DNA from: a bacterium D16-34
Lineage (GTDB): Bacteria; Actinomycetota; Coriobacteriia; Coriobacteriales; Eggerthellaceae
Assembly: GCA_003612515.1 (NCBI GenBank)
Contig: RAZB01000001.1
Coordinates: 186,001 to 250,000, forward strand
Length of the DNA: 64,000 bases
Reading direction: 5' to 3'
Shown: one piece after another, positions 17,549-27,597 of the stretch
Numbering within the stretch: position 1 is the first letter of the stretch
Layout of the letters: every line of letters begins with the position of its first letter
The notes under the pieces: model-generated
The model's input: the letters and a program-made list of their open reading frames with translations, nothing else
Told to the model about the DNA's origin: nothing
Database searches by the model: none
Position numbers and translations under genes: made by a program

Positions 17549-18379
17549 ATGCAACAGCCAACTAAGCCCACCAACGTAGATCCGAGTGTGTGGTCGCAGC
17601 TGCTTGACGCAACCCCTGTTCAAGCACGCCATCTCATTCGCGAAGGCGCCTATCATGCTCCCACAAGCGGACTGTGTCCGGGGTTTGCCCAAGCAAACCT
17701 TATCGTGCTTCCCAAAGAGCAAGCATATGACTTTTTGCTCTTCGCGCAAAGAAATCCGAAGCCATGCCCTCTTTTGGAAGTGACCGATGTTGGTCAGCGC
17801 ACCACCAAGCTTTGCGCCACCGACTGCGACATTGCCACTGACTTTCCGCGCTATCGCATCTATGAGTACGGAAAACTAGTTGCTGAGGTGGACAACGTTG
17901 TGGATTACTGGCGCGATGATCTCGTGTCATTTGTGATTGGGTGCTCATTTTCGTTTGAGAGCGAACTGATTGAGGCTGGCATTGAGATGCGTCACAACAC
18001 GCAAGGCAGAAATGTCTCAATGTATCTGACTAATGTGGATTGCATTCCCGCTGGTTCAATGAGCGGCAAAATGGTTATGTCTATGCGCCCGCTTTCACCT
18101 AATCAAGTGGTGAAAGCGGTTCAAATCTCTGGCGCAATTCCCAAAGTGCACGGCGCCCCTATGCACATAGGCGACCCTGCCGCAATCGGGGTTGCCGACA
18201 TCGCACACCCCGAGTTTGGCGACCCTGTTGATATCCACCCAGGCGAAGTTCCTGTTTTTTGGGCTTGTGGCGTAACCCCACAATCGGTTGTCATGAACAG
18301 CAAGCCACCTTTCGCCATCACCCATGCGCCTGGCTGCATGCTTATAACGGACACGAAAAACGTCGATTTAAAGGGATAG
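17549..18379 (+). CDS. YcsI/DUF1445 family putative hydro-lyase
   Basis: Protein of 276 residues, family-typical in length. Conserved stretches are TSGLCPGFAQANLIVLPK near residue 36, PCPLLEVTDVGQRTTK near 71, FVIGCSFSFESELIEAGI near 128, and the C-terminal VFWACGVTPQSVV near 236. The family is annotated as hydro-lyase or D-glutamate cyclase-like; eukaryotic relatives convert D-glutamate to 5-oxo-D-proline. That fits an operon that consumes 5-oxoproline. It starts 2 bases after accC and ends 3 bases before pxpA. No signal peptide or membrane segment is seen. Its precise reaction in bacteria is uncertain. Confidence 0.85.
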   Translation: MQQPTKPTNVDPSVWSQLLDATPVQARHLIREGAYHAPTSGLCPGFAQANLIVLPKEQAYDFLLFAQRNPKPCPLLEVTDVGQRTTKLCATDCDIATDFPRYRIYEYGKLVAEVDNVVDYWRDDLVSFVIGCSFSFESELIEAGIEMRHNTQGRNVSMYLTNVDCIPAGSMSGKMVMSMRPLSPNQVVKAVQISGAIPKVHGAPMHIGDPAAIGVADIAHPEFGDPVDIHPGEVPVFWACGVTPQSVVMNSKPPFAITHAPGCMLITDTKNVDLKG

Positions 18380-18382
18380 CTT

Positions 18383-19144
18383 ATGTATCGCATTGACCTC
18401 AACTCTGATTTAGGAGAAAGCTTTGGCCGCTACACGCTTGGCCTTGATGATCAAATCATCCCGCTGGTTTCAAGCGTCAATATTGCATGTGGAATGCACG
18501 CAGGCGACCCGACGGTCATGCGTAAAACAGTTGAGCTGGCAGCTTGCTCCCACGTAGCCATTGGCGCTCATCCGGGTTATCCTGATCTGCAGGGATTTGG
18601 GCGACGCGACATGAATCTATCTCCTGATGAAGCCTATGCCTATACCGTCTATCAAATAGGAGCTTTGCAAGGTTTTTGCGCGGCACAACAGACAACGCTC
18701 GCACACGTTAAACCACATGGCCAGTTTTATAACAAAGCAGCGGTCGACAAGGCGCTTGCTGAGGCCATCGCACAGGCGGTTTATGACATCAACCCACGCT
18801 TGATATTAGTTGGTCTTGCGAACAGCCAACTTATTAAAGCTGGCGAGGCACTGGGGCTCACCTGCGCTCAGGAGTTTTTCGCTGATCGTAACTATACCGA
18901 TGCCGGACAACTTGTTCCACGCACGCAACCTGATGCGCTTGTGGCGAGCGAGAAAGAGGCTATCGAGCGGGTCATTCGCGCAATCAAAGAAGGAGCTGTG
19001 CTCTCAAATACCGGCAAGTTGATTGAGATTCATGCCGATACGCTCTGTGTGCATGGCGATTCACCAAGCGCGCTTGCGTTCGTGCAAAAGATTCGTTTGG
19101 CGCTTGAAGCTGAAGGCATCGCCATTAAGCCCGTTGGCGCTTAA
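18383..19144 (+). CDS. pxpA: 5-oxoprolinase subunit PxpA (LamB/YcsF family)
   Basis: TIM-barrel-like hydrolase subunit of 253 residues. The hallmark N-terminus DLNSDLGESFGRY with catalytic acidic residues, then SVNIACGMHAGDPTVMRKT near residue 33, IGAHPGYPDLQGFGRR near 56, HVKPHGQFYNKA near 113, and FADRNYTDAGQLVPR near 165 are all intact. It hydrolyses the phosphorylated 5-oxoproline formed by PxpBC. As last gene of the operon it overlaps the convergent XRE regulator gene by 20 bases, so the two transcripts run into each other. Confidence 0.94.
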   Translation: MYRIDLNSDLGESFGRYTLGLDDQIIPLVSSVNIACGMHAGDPTVMRKTVELAACSHVAIGAHPGYPDLQGFGRRDMNLSPDEAYAYTVYQIGALQGFCAAQQTTLAHVKPHGQFYNKAAVDKALAEAIAQAVYDINPRLILVGLANSQLIKAGEALGLTCAQEFFADRNYTDAGQLVPRTQPDALVASEKEAIERVIRAIKEGAVLSNTGKLIEIHADTLCVHGDSPSALAFVQKIRLALEAEGIAIKPVGA

Positions 19145-19973
19145 AGCGTTTCGCCACCCAAACAACCAATACCTCCACCACCGGAATGGTTAAAAAGATA
19201 GCCCATGCCGGATGCGGTGCGTTTTGCATAAATGCCATGTAGCAAAACCACGCAGTAGCTGCCAGTGGATAGAGACCGCAGAAAAGCGGCATCAATTTTT
19301 TGGTGCGCAACGTGCCGCCGATGATGTAATAAGCAGGAATAAGGAAGAACAAAAAGAGTCCAACACCCCATCCGTTAGCTGCAATACCCCAGATGAGATA
19401 GCCTACTATGACAACGAGCGGAAAAGGAAATGACAACCAGGCAGACGCAACAGGGTTTTTCTTCTTTTCATTTTTGTCGAAATGGTAGTAGGTATGCGCC
19501 TCTTGCCATGAGTCGAAGTGTTTATCGTTGATAGTGACGCCGTCAGCATTTACTCGAACGTTATCGCCCTTCCTGCCGTCCTCGACATGCACGCCATCTT
19601 TCCAAGATACATGCACCTGCCCACCTTTGCCATCAACCACATGCACGCCATCCCAGCTCACGTGCACCGAATCAGCATGGTTTGCGTGGCTGTTCTGATC
19701 AGCTTCGTTAGCGTCATCAATGACTTCGGCTACCACCTCTTCAGGCTCAACCGAAGCTTCGCTTTCGACAACATCGCCATATAACAATTCATCGAGTGAA
19801 ACGTTATAGAGTGCCGCAAGTGCAATAAGGTTATCGGTATCAGGCGAAGACTCCGAGCGCTCCCATTTAGAGACCGCCTGGCGCGACACTCCAATCTTGT
19901 CTGCTAATGCCTCTTGCGATAGACCAGCATTGCGGCGACGGGCGGCGAGTCGATTAGCTATCTCGAAGTTCAT
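19125..19973 (-). CDS. XRE-family membrane regulator with VHV repeats
   Basis: Protein of 282 residues in three parts. Residues 1-65 form a Cro/C1-type helix-turn-helix (SQEALADKIGVSRQAVSKWE). Residues 95-155 hold a run of short strand-like repeats (VHVSWDGVHV, VHVSWKDGVHVEDG, VRVNADGV). The last 100 residues contain about four hydrophobic helices. This is a membrane-tethered DNA-binding protein; the repeats resemble a small beta-structure that could sense a ligand. An inverted repeat in its leader (20019-20027 with 20081-20089) is a likely autoregulatory site. It converges with pxpA and may regulate that operon, but that is inferred. Confidence 0.8.
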   Translation of the reverse strand: MNFEIANRLAARRRNAGLSQEALADKIGVSRQAVSKWERSESSPDTDNLIALAALYNVSLDELLYGDVVESEASVEPEEVVAEVIDDANEADQNSHANHADSVHVSWDGVHVVDGKGGQVHVSWKDGVHVEDGRKGDNVRVNADGVTINDKHFDSWQEAHTYYHFDKNEKKKNPVASAWLSFPFPLVVIVGYLIWGIAANGWGVGLFLFFLIPAYYIIGGTLRTKKLMPLFCGLYPLAATAWFCYMAFMQNAPHPAWAIFLTIPVVEVLVVWVAKRFKRQRA

Positions 19974-20018
19974 ATAAAGCCTTTCTTGTTGTGCTGACGC
20001 TTTCTAGCGGTCAAAAAT

Positions 20019-20089
20019 AGTATCGCTGATCATGTCATGGTTCCACCGCTTTCAGTTGGAATTTTAGCGCAACTATAGGTAGCGATACT
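20019..20089. promoter_or_regulatory. Spaced inverted repeat upstream of the XRE gene
   Basis: AGTATCGCT (20019-20027) and its exact complement AGCGATACT (20081-20089) are 53 bases apart, in the 310-bp gap between the XRE gene and the phasin-like gene. They may be paired operator halves for a dimeric regulator bound with looping. No gene is seen in 19974-20284. Confidence 0.4.
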
Positions 20090-20182
20090 TCGATGTCAGG
20101 CACGTAACCTGGCTTTTTGCATAAGAATTATGGGAGATCTAGAGAACGCCTGTGCTTCATCAAAGCGCTCTATCGTCTACGA

Positions 20183-20215
20183 AAACCGGGGCTCGCATAA
20201 TGCAAGCCCCGGTTT
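20183..20215 (-). terminator. Terminator of the phasin-like gene
   Basis: A perfect 11-bp stem, 20183-20193 with 20205-20215, lies 70 bases after the stop codon. On the minus strand it ends in GGTTTTCG. Confidence 0.7.
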
Positions 20216-20284
20216 CGCAAACCCTTGTCAACGCAAGACCCTGTCCAAATAGTGCGCTTTAGGACAGCTGTGCTAAATAGGTTA

Positions 20285-20638
20285 TTACTTGGTTTTGCAT
20301 GTTCCAGCGTTTGCAGAAGAAGCATCTTGGGCGTCTGCCTTTGCTGCTTCGTCTTTGGCGCTTGCTGCAAACTGCGCTGCTTTTGTTGCAAACTCTTGGC
20401 GTTGTTCAGGCGTCATAGCTGCCATGGCGCTCTCGAGGGCATCATAGCGAATTGTTTTTGCTGTGGTGGATGCCTTTTGCTTGAGCTCTTCGTTAATCTG
20501 CTTGCCTTGCTCTACGGTAATCTCACCTTTAGAGATCAGTTGGCTTACTAACTCTTGCGCTTTTTCGCCAGTCATAGCCATTGCACCTACGCCAGCCAAA
20601 AAGACATCTTTCAAACCATCGCCGAAATTGTTAGCCAT
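20285..20638 (-). CDS. Phasin-like small helical protein
   Basis: Small soluble helical protein of 117 residues. The N-terminal half (FGDGLKDVFLAGVGAMAMTG, then EKAQELVSQLISKGEITVEQ) matches the PhaF/PhaI-type phasin-like family, with the amphipathic coiled-coil segment after it. The C-terminus is Ala/Lys/Asp-rich. Phasins coat polyhydroxyalkanoate granules, but no PHA genes are in this window and Coriobacteriia are not known for PHA, so the role may be membrane association or stress. The ATG is preceded by AGGAGG. It is monocistronic with its own terminator. Confidence 0.75.
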   Translation of the reverse strand: MANNFGDGLKDVFLAGVGAMAMTGEKAQELVSQLISKGEITVEQGKQINEELKQKASTTAKTIRYDALESAMAAMTPEQRQEFATKAAQFAASAKDEAAKADAQDASSANAGTCKTK

Positions 20639-20848
20639 AATGAGCCTCCTATTTTATGCACCATTGACAAACATACCCTAGGTTTTAAGTCGCAACATGT
20701 TCTCGCTGATGCGATCTTGTTGCTTTCATAATGAATCAGCAACGAGACAATGCGTAGACAACTCAACAATTGTTCGCAAATAGATACTTACTCGTCAACA
20801 TGGTCCCAATCGCAAACCAAGATGTCACCGGCAGCGTCCCGAAACGCA

Positions 20849-20880
20849 AACAAGCGGCTCGCCGAAGCAAACCGCTTGTT
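20849..20880 (-). terminator. Terminator of the wall-protein gene
   Basis: AACAAGCGG (20849-20857) pairs with CCGCTTGTT (20872-20880) over 9 bp with a 14-base loop; on the minus strand TTTGCGTTTC follows. It lies 48 bases beyond the stop codon at 20929. The rest of 20639-20928 holds no gene. Confidence 0.6.
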
Positions 20881-20928
20881 CAATATCAGATGCGAAGCTT
20901 ATCGCTTAACGCTTAGTTTTATCTGCGT

Positions 20929-23900
20929 TTAATCACGCTGCTCTTTACGACGAGCCAAGACCAAAGCACCAGCTCCCACTAACGCAACAACCACAAGTGT
21001 CATACCACAAGCCATGAGCGGATCCCCTGTGCGAGCGAGCGCAACTTCTTGCGTCGGTGTACCTTGCGTGCTCGGCAGCATATGCAAGGTCGGGTTCTCT
21101 TGTGGCTCTTGTGGAGTTGCCGGCTGAGGCGTTTCAGGCTGTGGCTCTTGCGGAGTGGCCGGTTCCTCAGGCGCAAGCGGCTCTTCGATAGGCTCCAAAA
21201 TGACCTGAATAGTATGAGCACCGCTAATGTCATCGAATGTGTACTCGGTTGCATTTAAAAGCTCTGGATGCTCAACACCGTCAATGATCACCTTAGCAAC
21301 GCGATACTTAATGCCGTCAATCTCACCAACAGTCCACGTAACCGTATGGCTTGAACCTTCAACGACTTGTACCGATGCGCTAATGGTGCCAGGGCCGCCG
21401 GTAAGCTCGGTGTAAATTATGAATTGCTTGACCGTGCCCGCACCGGTCGTATCAAGTACCGGATAGTCACGCACGGGCAGATCTTCATCGCCTGGCGCAC
21501 GCTTGGTGACTTCAAGTTTTACCGTGTGCTCAACACTCGGATCAAGACCAGCCGGCACCTTAAACGACTTGTCGTCTGGATCCAGCGGATAGTAGACATC
21601 ATCAATCCAAATGCCATCGGGCACATAGCCATCCGGGATAGTCCAGGTGATCTCGGGCGTGGGGTCTTTTTCGATATTGATAATGCCGCCACCGGTAATT
21701 TCACCAGGGCCGCCTTCGATACCAGGCACAACCGTCACATGATCTTCGTCCTTGACCGAATCAGGATTTGCTACTTCTCCATCTTCGGCAAAGTAGACAA
21801 TGACACGATGATCGTTGCTGATACCTGTAATATCAAGGTCAAGTGCTAATTGATCATGCTGTTTTGCGTCGGTCACTTCAGGCTCAAAGACCGGATCTGA
21901 AGCACGCGTTTGAGCAGCCGGTACAACCGTTGGAACGGCAGAGGTTGCAACAATCACATCACCTGAAGCCTCAGACTCAGACGCCGTTGAAACATCGGCC
22001 GCCTCTTGCACTTCATCTGCCTCGTTTTGCTCATCACCGTCTACCTGAGCTTCATCATCAACAGCCGCTACATCTGTGCTGCTGGCGCCTTGAGCAACCT
22101 CATCAGCAACAGAAACTGCCTCGGTAACGGTATTTACCACAGCTCCCGTTACAACGCCTGGGGCAACACCGGTTGCGCCCTCGTCAGCTGCCTGACCTGC
22201 ATCAGAGGTGTTGTAAGCATCTGCCTTAAGGCTATCTGCTGCTTCGTCTGCCTCAGCGGACTTCGCCTTATCAGATTGCTGAGGTTCAACTGCGGCGCTC
22301 TCTTGCGGCTTTGACGTCTCTAACACATCATCGCTTTGAGCGGACTCTGCTACTTCAGCAAGCTCAGAAGTTACGACATCGCGCTCGTCATAATACTTAA
22401 CGCCGTCAATCTCGATATAGGAAATATGCGAGCCAGCTGCAGGAGTGCCGAAGATGTTGACATAGCGCTGTCCTTTGTAGAAGGTGCGCGAATTGGAAAC
22501 ATCACCATTGCCATATTTGAGAACTGAGACGTCATAAAGCACTGGTCTTACAGTGACAACAACGTCTTTGTCTTCGCGAATGTTAGTCAACTCGAGGTCT
22601 CTGTCATCGCTTCCAGCTGCGGTTTTGCCATTAACCTCAACGTTTGCAACTTCAAATACGGCATAGTCGGGGCTATTGTAATCAGGAGTGGTTTGAATGA
22701 CCGGTTCCCAAGCAATGTTGTAGTTGTCACCGCGCGAAATGGTTGTGCCACCGGTAATTGAACCCGGTCCGCCAACGATCTTGGTCGTGATATTTAAGTC
22801 TGACTGACTCATCACAGGCACACCTGATGCGGGCGCAAAATACACATCTACCACGTGGTTTGCAGCAATGTCAGGGAACGCATATTTACCAGATGCAATT
22901 ACCTCCGGACTTACCGCAACGCCATCAATCATGATGCTGCTGATCAAATAGCCCGGCTCCGGATTCCATGTTACCTCGCCATAAGAACCAGCGGTCAAAA
23001 CCGATGAGGGGCTCACCGTCAAACCATGAGCGCCACCGTACTTGTTCACCGTTACTGTGTAGTAGCCCTTTGAAGTTTGACCAGGCAATACTGGATAGTT
23101 AGCAAGCGTCACGACAATTTCATGGTTACCATTAATGTTTGCGAATGTATAGTCTGCCGGCGTTGGTGAAACCACCTTGCCGTCCACCTCAACGAGCGCA
23201 ACATAAGCGTTCGGTCCAATCGTCCAATTAATGTCAACGTTAGCTCCCGGACGCACGCTTTGCGAAGGAGTTATTGAAGCACCGTTTGTTGCACCCTTGA
23301 GCTTAGTGGATACACCAAACATATTCGGAGCAGGTGATGGTGAAGGATCTTTTTCGATGACATAGTCAATCTCAACTTCGATATCAGTGCCATCAGGACC
23401 TGGGTATGTAACTACTACCTTATACTCGCCCGGCTCGGTCGGATCAATCTCTTCTTGTACGGTACCACCCTTGGTAATCGTAATAATAGGATCTACGCCC
23501 TCGGGAATCTTTCCGCGCGGATCATCAGGATCATTCGGATCAGGATCTCCGCCAAGCTCTTTGTCCACGATGTCTTTTAGATCGTCTTTTGTGACGGGAT
23601 CATCGCCACCCTCAGGAGTAACCGTGGTCTCAATAATGATCGGATGATCTTTGTTTATCACATTTGACGGACGCGCCGTAACGCCAAGCTTGCCTTTTAC
23701 GAAGCTCAAAACATAGTTTCCGTCTTGCGTTACAAAACCAGCAGACGTGCGCGACACCTTCGAGAAATTCGGCGTCAACAGATAGGTTCCAATGGAGGGA
23801 TCTGCTCGGTTGATGCGCATACCACCTGCCGTTGCTGAGGTATACGTCACGCTTCCCAAAACGTCAGCAAGCGTATCTCCTGGAGCGAGCAAATTCGCAG

Positions 23901-24138
23901 GCCATGAGACAGGCCACGTAGTCTGTCCGTCGGTATCGCTTCCCGTTACCAAAGAAGCGTCAAAGGCGCCCGCGTTATGTTTGTAATTAGCATTGCTGCC
24001 AATTGCAGCGGCCGTATTAAAGAAGGGGATGCCGGTAATCCAGCTGCTTATAGCGCCGCCGAGGTCGTCAACATAGGTGCTCGTTATTTCAAGCGGGCGC
24101 GGCAAAATAACACCTTTTACCGTCAATGTGCCATCTGC
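20929..24138 (-). pseudogene. 3' part of an interrupted LPxTG-type wall protein
   Basis: About 1069 codons in the same frame as the gene immediately upstream, separated only by a TAA at 24139-24141. It starts inside an MBG/YDG-type domain (LTVKGVILPRPLEI) and has no signal peptide or good SD. It then carries several Big/InlB-like repeats with a GGPG-turn, an IDGV motif and a final HxVxVYFA strand. A 190-residue Ala/Glu/Ser-rich segment interrupts one repeat near residue 610. A Pro/Gln/Glu stalk leads to LARTGDPL, a variant sortase motif, a hydrophobic helix and the tail RRKEQRD. Alone it could not be exported; it is either a decayed gene or is made by stop readthrough. Confidence 0.75.
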
Positions 24139-25920
24139 TTAAAGACCGCTCAGCCTGTAGTCAGCTGCGTCTTTTCCTTCCAACTTGGCACCAGTCAATA
24201 CCAAATCTATTTGACCGGCATCTTTAGCAACGAACTCAGCATGATCATAGGTGAGATATGCCTGAGCGCCTGCAACTGTTGCATCAGCAATATTTACCGC
24301 ACCAGAAACCATGTGCGTGGTGCCATCATAGATCTTCGAGAAGCTGCGTCCAGCAACCTCGGTCGTGGAGCCATCGGCGTTAATAAATTCACCACCAGCA
24401 GGGGTACCACCAGGGGTATCAGGTGTTGCAGGATTTGTTATGTCAATCTCGAGGGGACGAATGCGGAAAATGCTTTCACCGGGAACATATTCAACAAGGT
24501 TACCATGCTGACCATCTTCTTGCTCATAGGGAGTCTGAAATACGCAATTCGAGACTACTTTATAGGTGCCAACATGCGTAGGTTCTGCATCGAGTTTGAT
24601 CCAGTGATCAGGATTGTTGCGGTTGCCACCCTCTTTGAGCTGATAGTAGGTGCGATCCGGGGTTGCAGGTTCGGTGACGAATTTACCAGCAGAGTTTTTA
24701 CCAATAATGGTTTCAACATCGCCACCATTTACATTTTCGCGAATATTGAGCGGCTGACCAACATACACATCAGAAGACTCAGTTGTGAGCGTCTTTCCTG
24801 ATGGGTCAATGTTGATGTCAACCTTTACGAACACGTCAACATTAGCGTCGCCATTGCCGTCCGAAGAATCCACGCCGCTATCATCATCGCCCGGCATTCC
24901 GCCATATTCGATTACGTAGTAGCATTGGTTGGTATTAGCGAAGTCATTCCATTGACCACTTTGACTCGTATAAAAATGAGCACACATTTCTCCGCTAGAG
25001 TTATTCGGCTCGCCGTTTGCCCAATTGGTAAACATCGTGCCACCCTCAGGATCCGGTGCTGCCACTTGTGCTCTCAATGGCCCATAACTGGCAATCTTAC
25101 CGGCTTCGGGTCCGGATACCCAATAGTAAAACTCAGTGCTTCCGGTATGCGTGGTACTCGGAATAGTGATTCCTTTTGTCTTATAGAAATCAGCATAGGT
25201 ATTTTTCACTGGAGACGTGTACGGATCCCAGCTTGTTGCACCCATCCAGCAGTTCTCGTGAATCATGGTGTATACATAGTCGTGCTCTTGCTGAGAAGTA
25301 ACGGTTACCAAATAACCTTGCATGCCCATGTATTTTTTGGTTTTGCACGCCTCATAAGCGGTTTCCCAATTTACCTTTTGAAGAACGGTCTCATAGTAGT
25401 GACCGTTAATGGCGTTGTAGTCATACAACGTTGAAACCGGATCAAAGCTTGCAATCATGCGTAAGCTTTTCGTAGTGGATCCATCGAGGGTAATCTCAAG
25501 GTTTTCACGCAGATAGGTTGCCCATTCGTCTGCTGTAGCACCTTCTTGAACATTAATGGAAACGTTGCCAGCTTTACTACCGGCGTAGCGTACAAATTTG
25601 CCGCTTCCATTCAAGTCAATATGGTCAGCGGTTGTAATTGCCGACGTGAACTGAATAGTAATGCCCTTAATCGGCCGCGTTGAATTTGACACAACTGTCA
25701 AATTCGGAAACTTATACGTATTCGTCGTATTTTCCTTGAGCGTTGCAGCGCCTGCTTTAATCTCAAGCACCACATCTTCCGCCGCGCTTGAATTATCATA
25801 TTCTTGCACATCGTCTGCCCATGCCTGCTGGGACTGTAGCGCCCCTACAGGAATCATGAGCGAAACTGCTAACAGCATGGCCAACATGCCGCGTGACAGT
25901 TTCTTCGTCACTGTCTCCAT
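24139..25920 (-). CDS. 5' part of a secreted C-type lectin-like wall protein
   Basis: About 593 residues. It begins with a signal peptide (SRGMLAMLLAVSLMIPVGA, cleavage near QAWA). A C-type lectin-like domain at about 185-345 has NWANGEPNN and GQWNDF, the motifs that bind calcium and sugar in this fold. An MBG/YDG-type domain follows (IYDGTTHMVSGAVN) and stops at YRLSGL, before its last strand. The missing strand is encoded directly after the TAA in the same frame. The truncated product would be secreted without wall anchor. The start is uncertain between a GTG at 25929 and the ATG at 25920; AAGGGG lies 10 bases before the latter. Confidence 0.8.
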   Translation of the reverse strand: METVTKKLSRGMLAMLLAVSLMIPVGALQSQQAWADDVQEYDNSSAAEDVVLEIKAGAATLKENTTNTYKFPNLTVVSNSTRPIKGITIQFTSAITTADHIDLNGSGKFVRYAGSKAGNVSINVQEGATADEWATYLRENLEITLDGSTTKSLRMIASFDPVSTLYDYNAINGHYYETVLQKVNWETAYEACKTKKYMGMQGYLVTVTSQQEHDYVYTMIHENCWMGATSWDPYTSPVKNTYADFYKTKGITIPSTTHTGSTEFYYWVSGPEAGKIASYGPLRAQVAAPDPEGGTMFTNWANGEPNNSSGEMCAHFYTSQSGQWNDFANTNQCYYVIEYGGMPGDDDSGVDSSDGNGDANVDVFVKVDINIDPSGKTLTTESSDVYVGQPLNIRENVNGGDVETIIGKNSAGKFVTEPATPDRTYYQLKEGGNRNNPDHWIKLDAEPTHVGTYKVVSNCVFQTPYEQEDGQHGNLVEYVPGESIFRIRPLEIDITNPATPDTPGGTPAGGEFINADGSTTEVAGRSFSKIYDGTTHMVSGAVNIADATVAGAQAYLTYDHAEFVAKDAGQIDLVLTGAKLEGKDAADYRLSGL

Positions 25921-26114
25921 CCTGCTCACACCCCTTGGATCTCGTTTACAGCTTTAGTGCCAGGGTCATATGCGCACTTCAAGGCGATAAAGCTTCGCAA
26001 GATACTCACGAAGCCTCAACCGCGTTGAACGCATAGCTAAACTAGGCAATATGGTAATGATTCAGTGACAATTTTTCAACGTAAGAATTACGAATGGCGA
26101 AAAGGACTTTTGTT

Positions 26115-27311
26115 TTAAGCAGCCCGATCTGGATGCACCGTTGTTTCTCTCCCTACAAAATCCCTCACACTAAAATCTTGTGCGGCGAAACCTTTCGTCA
26201 TAAAGCGCGTAGCGCCAAGGTAAGGTGGGTGCTTGTCAAACAAACGATTGGACACATCTGCGTGGTGTAAAGCCCGCTCAGCTGAGGCTGAAACCATGCG
26301 CTCAGAAAGCGCCAAAACAGGAGCTGCAACACGCGCACCCACCGCAGTGCGCCCTGCCTTGACGTTTGCAGGTTGTATGCGCGCAACTTCGCTGCTTTGA
26401 ACAGTAGCTGGAACAGGCACGCCTTGTTCGCTTTGACGACCTTCGTACAGCGTTGCTAAAACAACAGACACGATAATCATGCCCGCTCCGGCAAATCCCA
26501 TAAGGGACAGGGTTTCTCCTAATATTGCAAATGAGAACAAAGCGGTAAAGACCGGCTCGCCTGTAATCAAGAGGGAAACCGTTGTGGACGAAAGCACGTT
26601 AAGCGCTGCACTTTGTAACAAGAATGCCACGCACGAGGACAGCACTGCCAAAAATATGATGGTACCCCACGCAGCAGGCTCAATAGCCACAACGTTAACG
26701 GGCGCCTCAAATGCCAATGCGCACAAAAGCGAAAGTACAAAAGCCACGCCCACCTGGGTGCCTGCGACGGTCACCGCATCAATTTGCGTGAGAAGTCGCT
26801 GCGAAAACACAATGGAAACCGCCATGGCAACAGAAGCGATAATGCCGAGTGCCTCGCCCGGGCCAAACGTCAGTGCACCGCCATTGCAGCAGAGCATATA
26901 CAGACCACATACCACCGCCGCTTGGAAAGGAATAAACCCGAGCGGATAACGGTGCTTATTAACAATCGCGCCCAAGATAGGGGTAAATACCACCGGAAGC
27001 GCTACCAAAAAGCCGACCGTAGTAACTGCGGTAAAGCTAAAAGCCACGTTGCAGGCGATAAACGAGATTGCCATGCAAGTTGCTGCAGGCATCCAGGCAC
27101 GGATCGAAACACCGCGCAGTTGGCGAGACATACGCGGTCCGAATACGATCACAAACAAAACGGTGGCTAAACCAAAGCGTAGCGTCATGCACCACAAAGG
27201 AGTAACTGACTCATAAGCAACCTTTGTCAAAGCGCTGCCTGACCCAAAGATAATGGTCTGTAAGATCATCGCGGCAATAAAAAGCCATCGTGCGTTTTTG
27301 ATGCGTTCCAT
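26115..27311 (-). CDS. EamA/DMT-family transporter
   Basis: Inner-membrane transporter of 398 residues with ten predicted helices in two EamA repeats (about residues 10-140 and 150-285; FGSGSALTKVAYESVTPLW in the first and LLITGEPVFTALFSFAILGE in the second). Members export amino acids or other metabolites. The final 100 residues are a hydrophilic tail of no known type, longer than usual. The ATG at 27311 has AGGA 8 bases upstream, preferred over an in-frame codon at 27356. It diverges from a LysR regulator at 27598, the common arrangement for a transporter and its inducer-responsive regulator. Confidence 0.88.
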   Translation of the reverse strand: MERIKNARWLFIAAMILQTIIFGSGSALTKVAYESVTPLWCMTLRFGLATVLFVIVFGPRMSRQLRGVSIRAWMPAATCMAISFIACNVAFSFTAVTTVGFLVALPVVFTPILGAIVNKHRYPLGFIPFQAAVVCGLYMLCCNGGALTFGPGEALGIIASVAMAVSIVFSQRLLTQIDAVTVAGTQVGVAFVLSLLCALAFEAPVNVVAIEPAAWGTIIFLAVLSSCVAFLLQSAALNVLSSTTVSLLITGEPVFTALFSFAILGETLSLMGFAGAGMIIVSVVLATLYEGRQSEQGVPVPATVQSSEVARIQPANVKAGRTAVGARVAAPVLALSERMVSASAERALHHADVSNRLFDKHPPYLGATRFMTKGFAAQDFSVRDFVGRETTVHPDRAA

Positions 27312-27597
27312 ACTACAATTCCTGACTTCGCAATCTAAAATGAGCGCAAAAATCAAAACCCCCTGATAGGAGCCATTTTTTACCTATGAAAATGAGACAG
27401 TCATTATAGTAATTGGACGCTGGTTAAAAGTAAAACGAGGTTTTCTTTGAAACTCTTAAAGAATTTCTTATGTTTCCTGATCAAAGCGATTGTGCACCCG
27501 AACAAAACGATTAATATTTCAAATGTGCTCTGAGCGGACACTAGAGAAGCAAACGCGAAGCACTACAGCGAGCGCGAAACAACAAAGGAGTCAAGGT

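Noticed and set aside
21843-22314. Plus-strand frames with Cys- and Gln-rich translations opposite the wall-protein gene
   Set aside because: They are the complement of its Ala/Glu/Ser-rich low-complexity segment.
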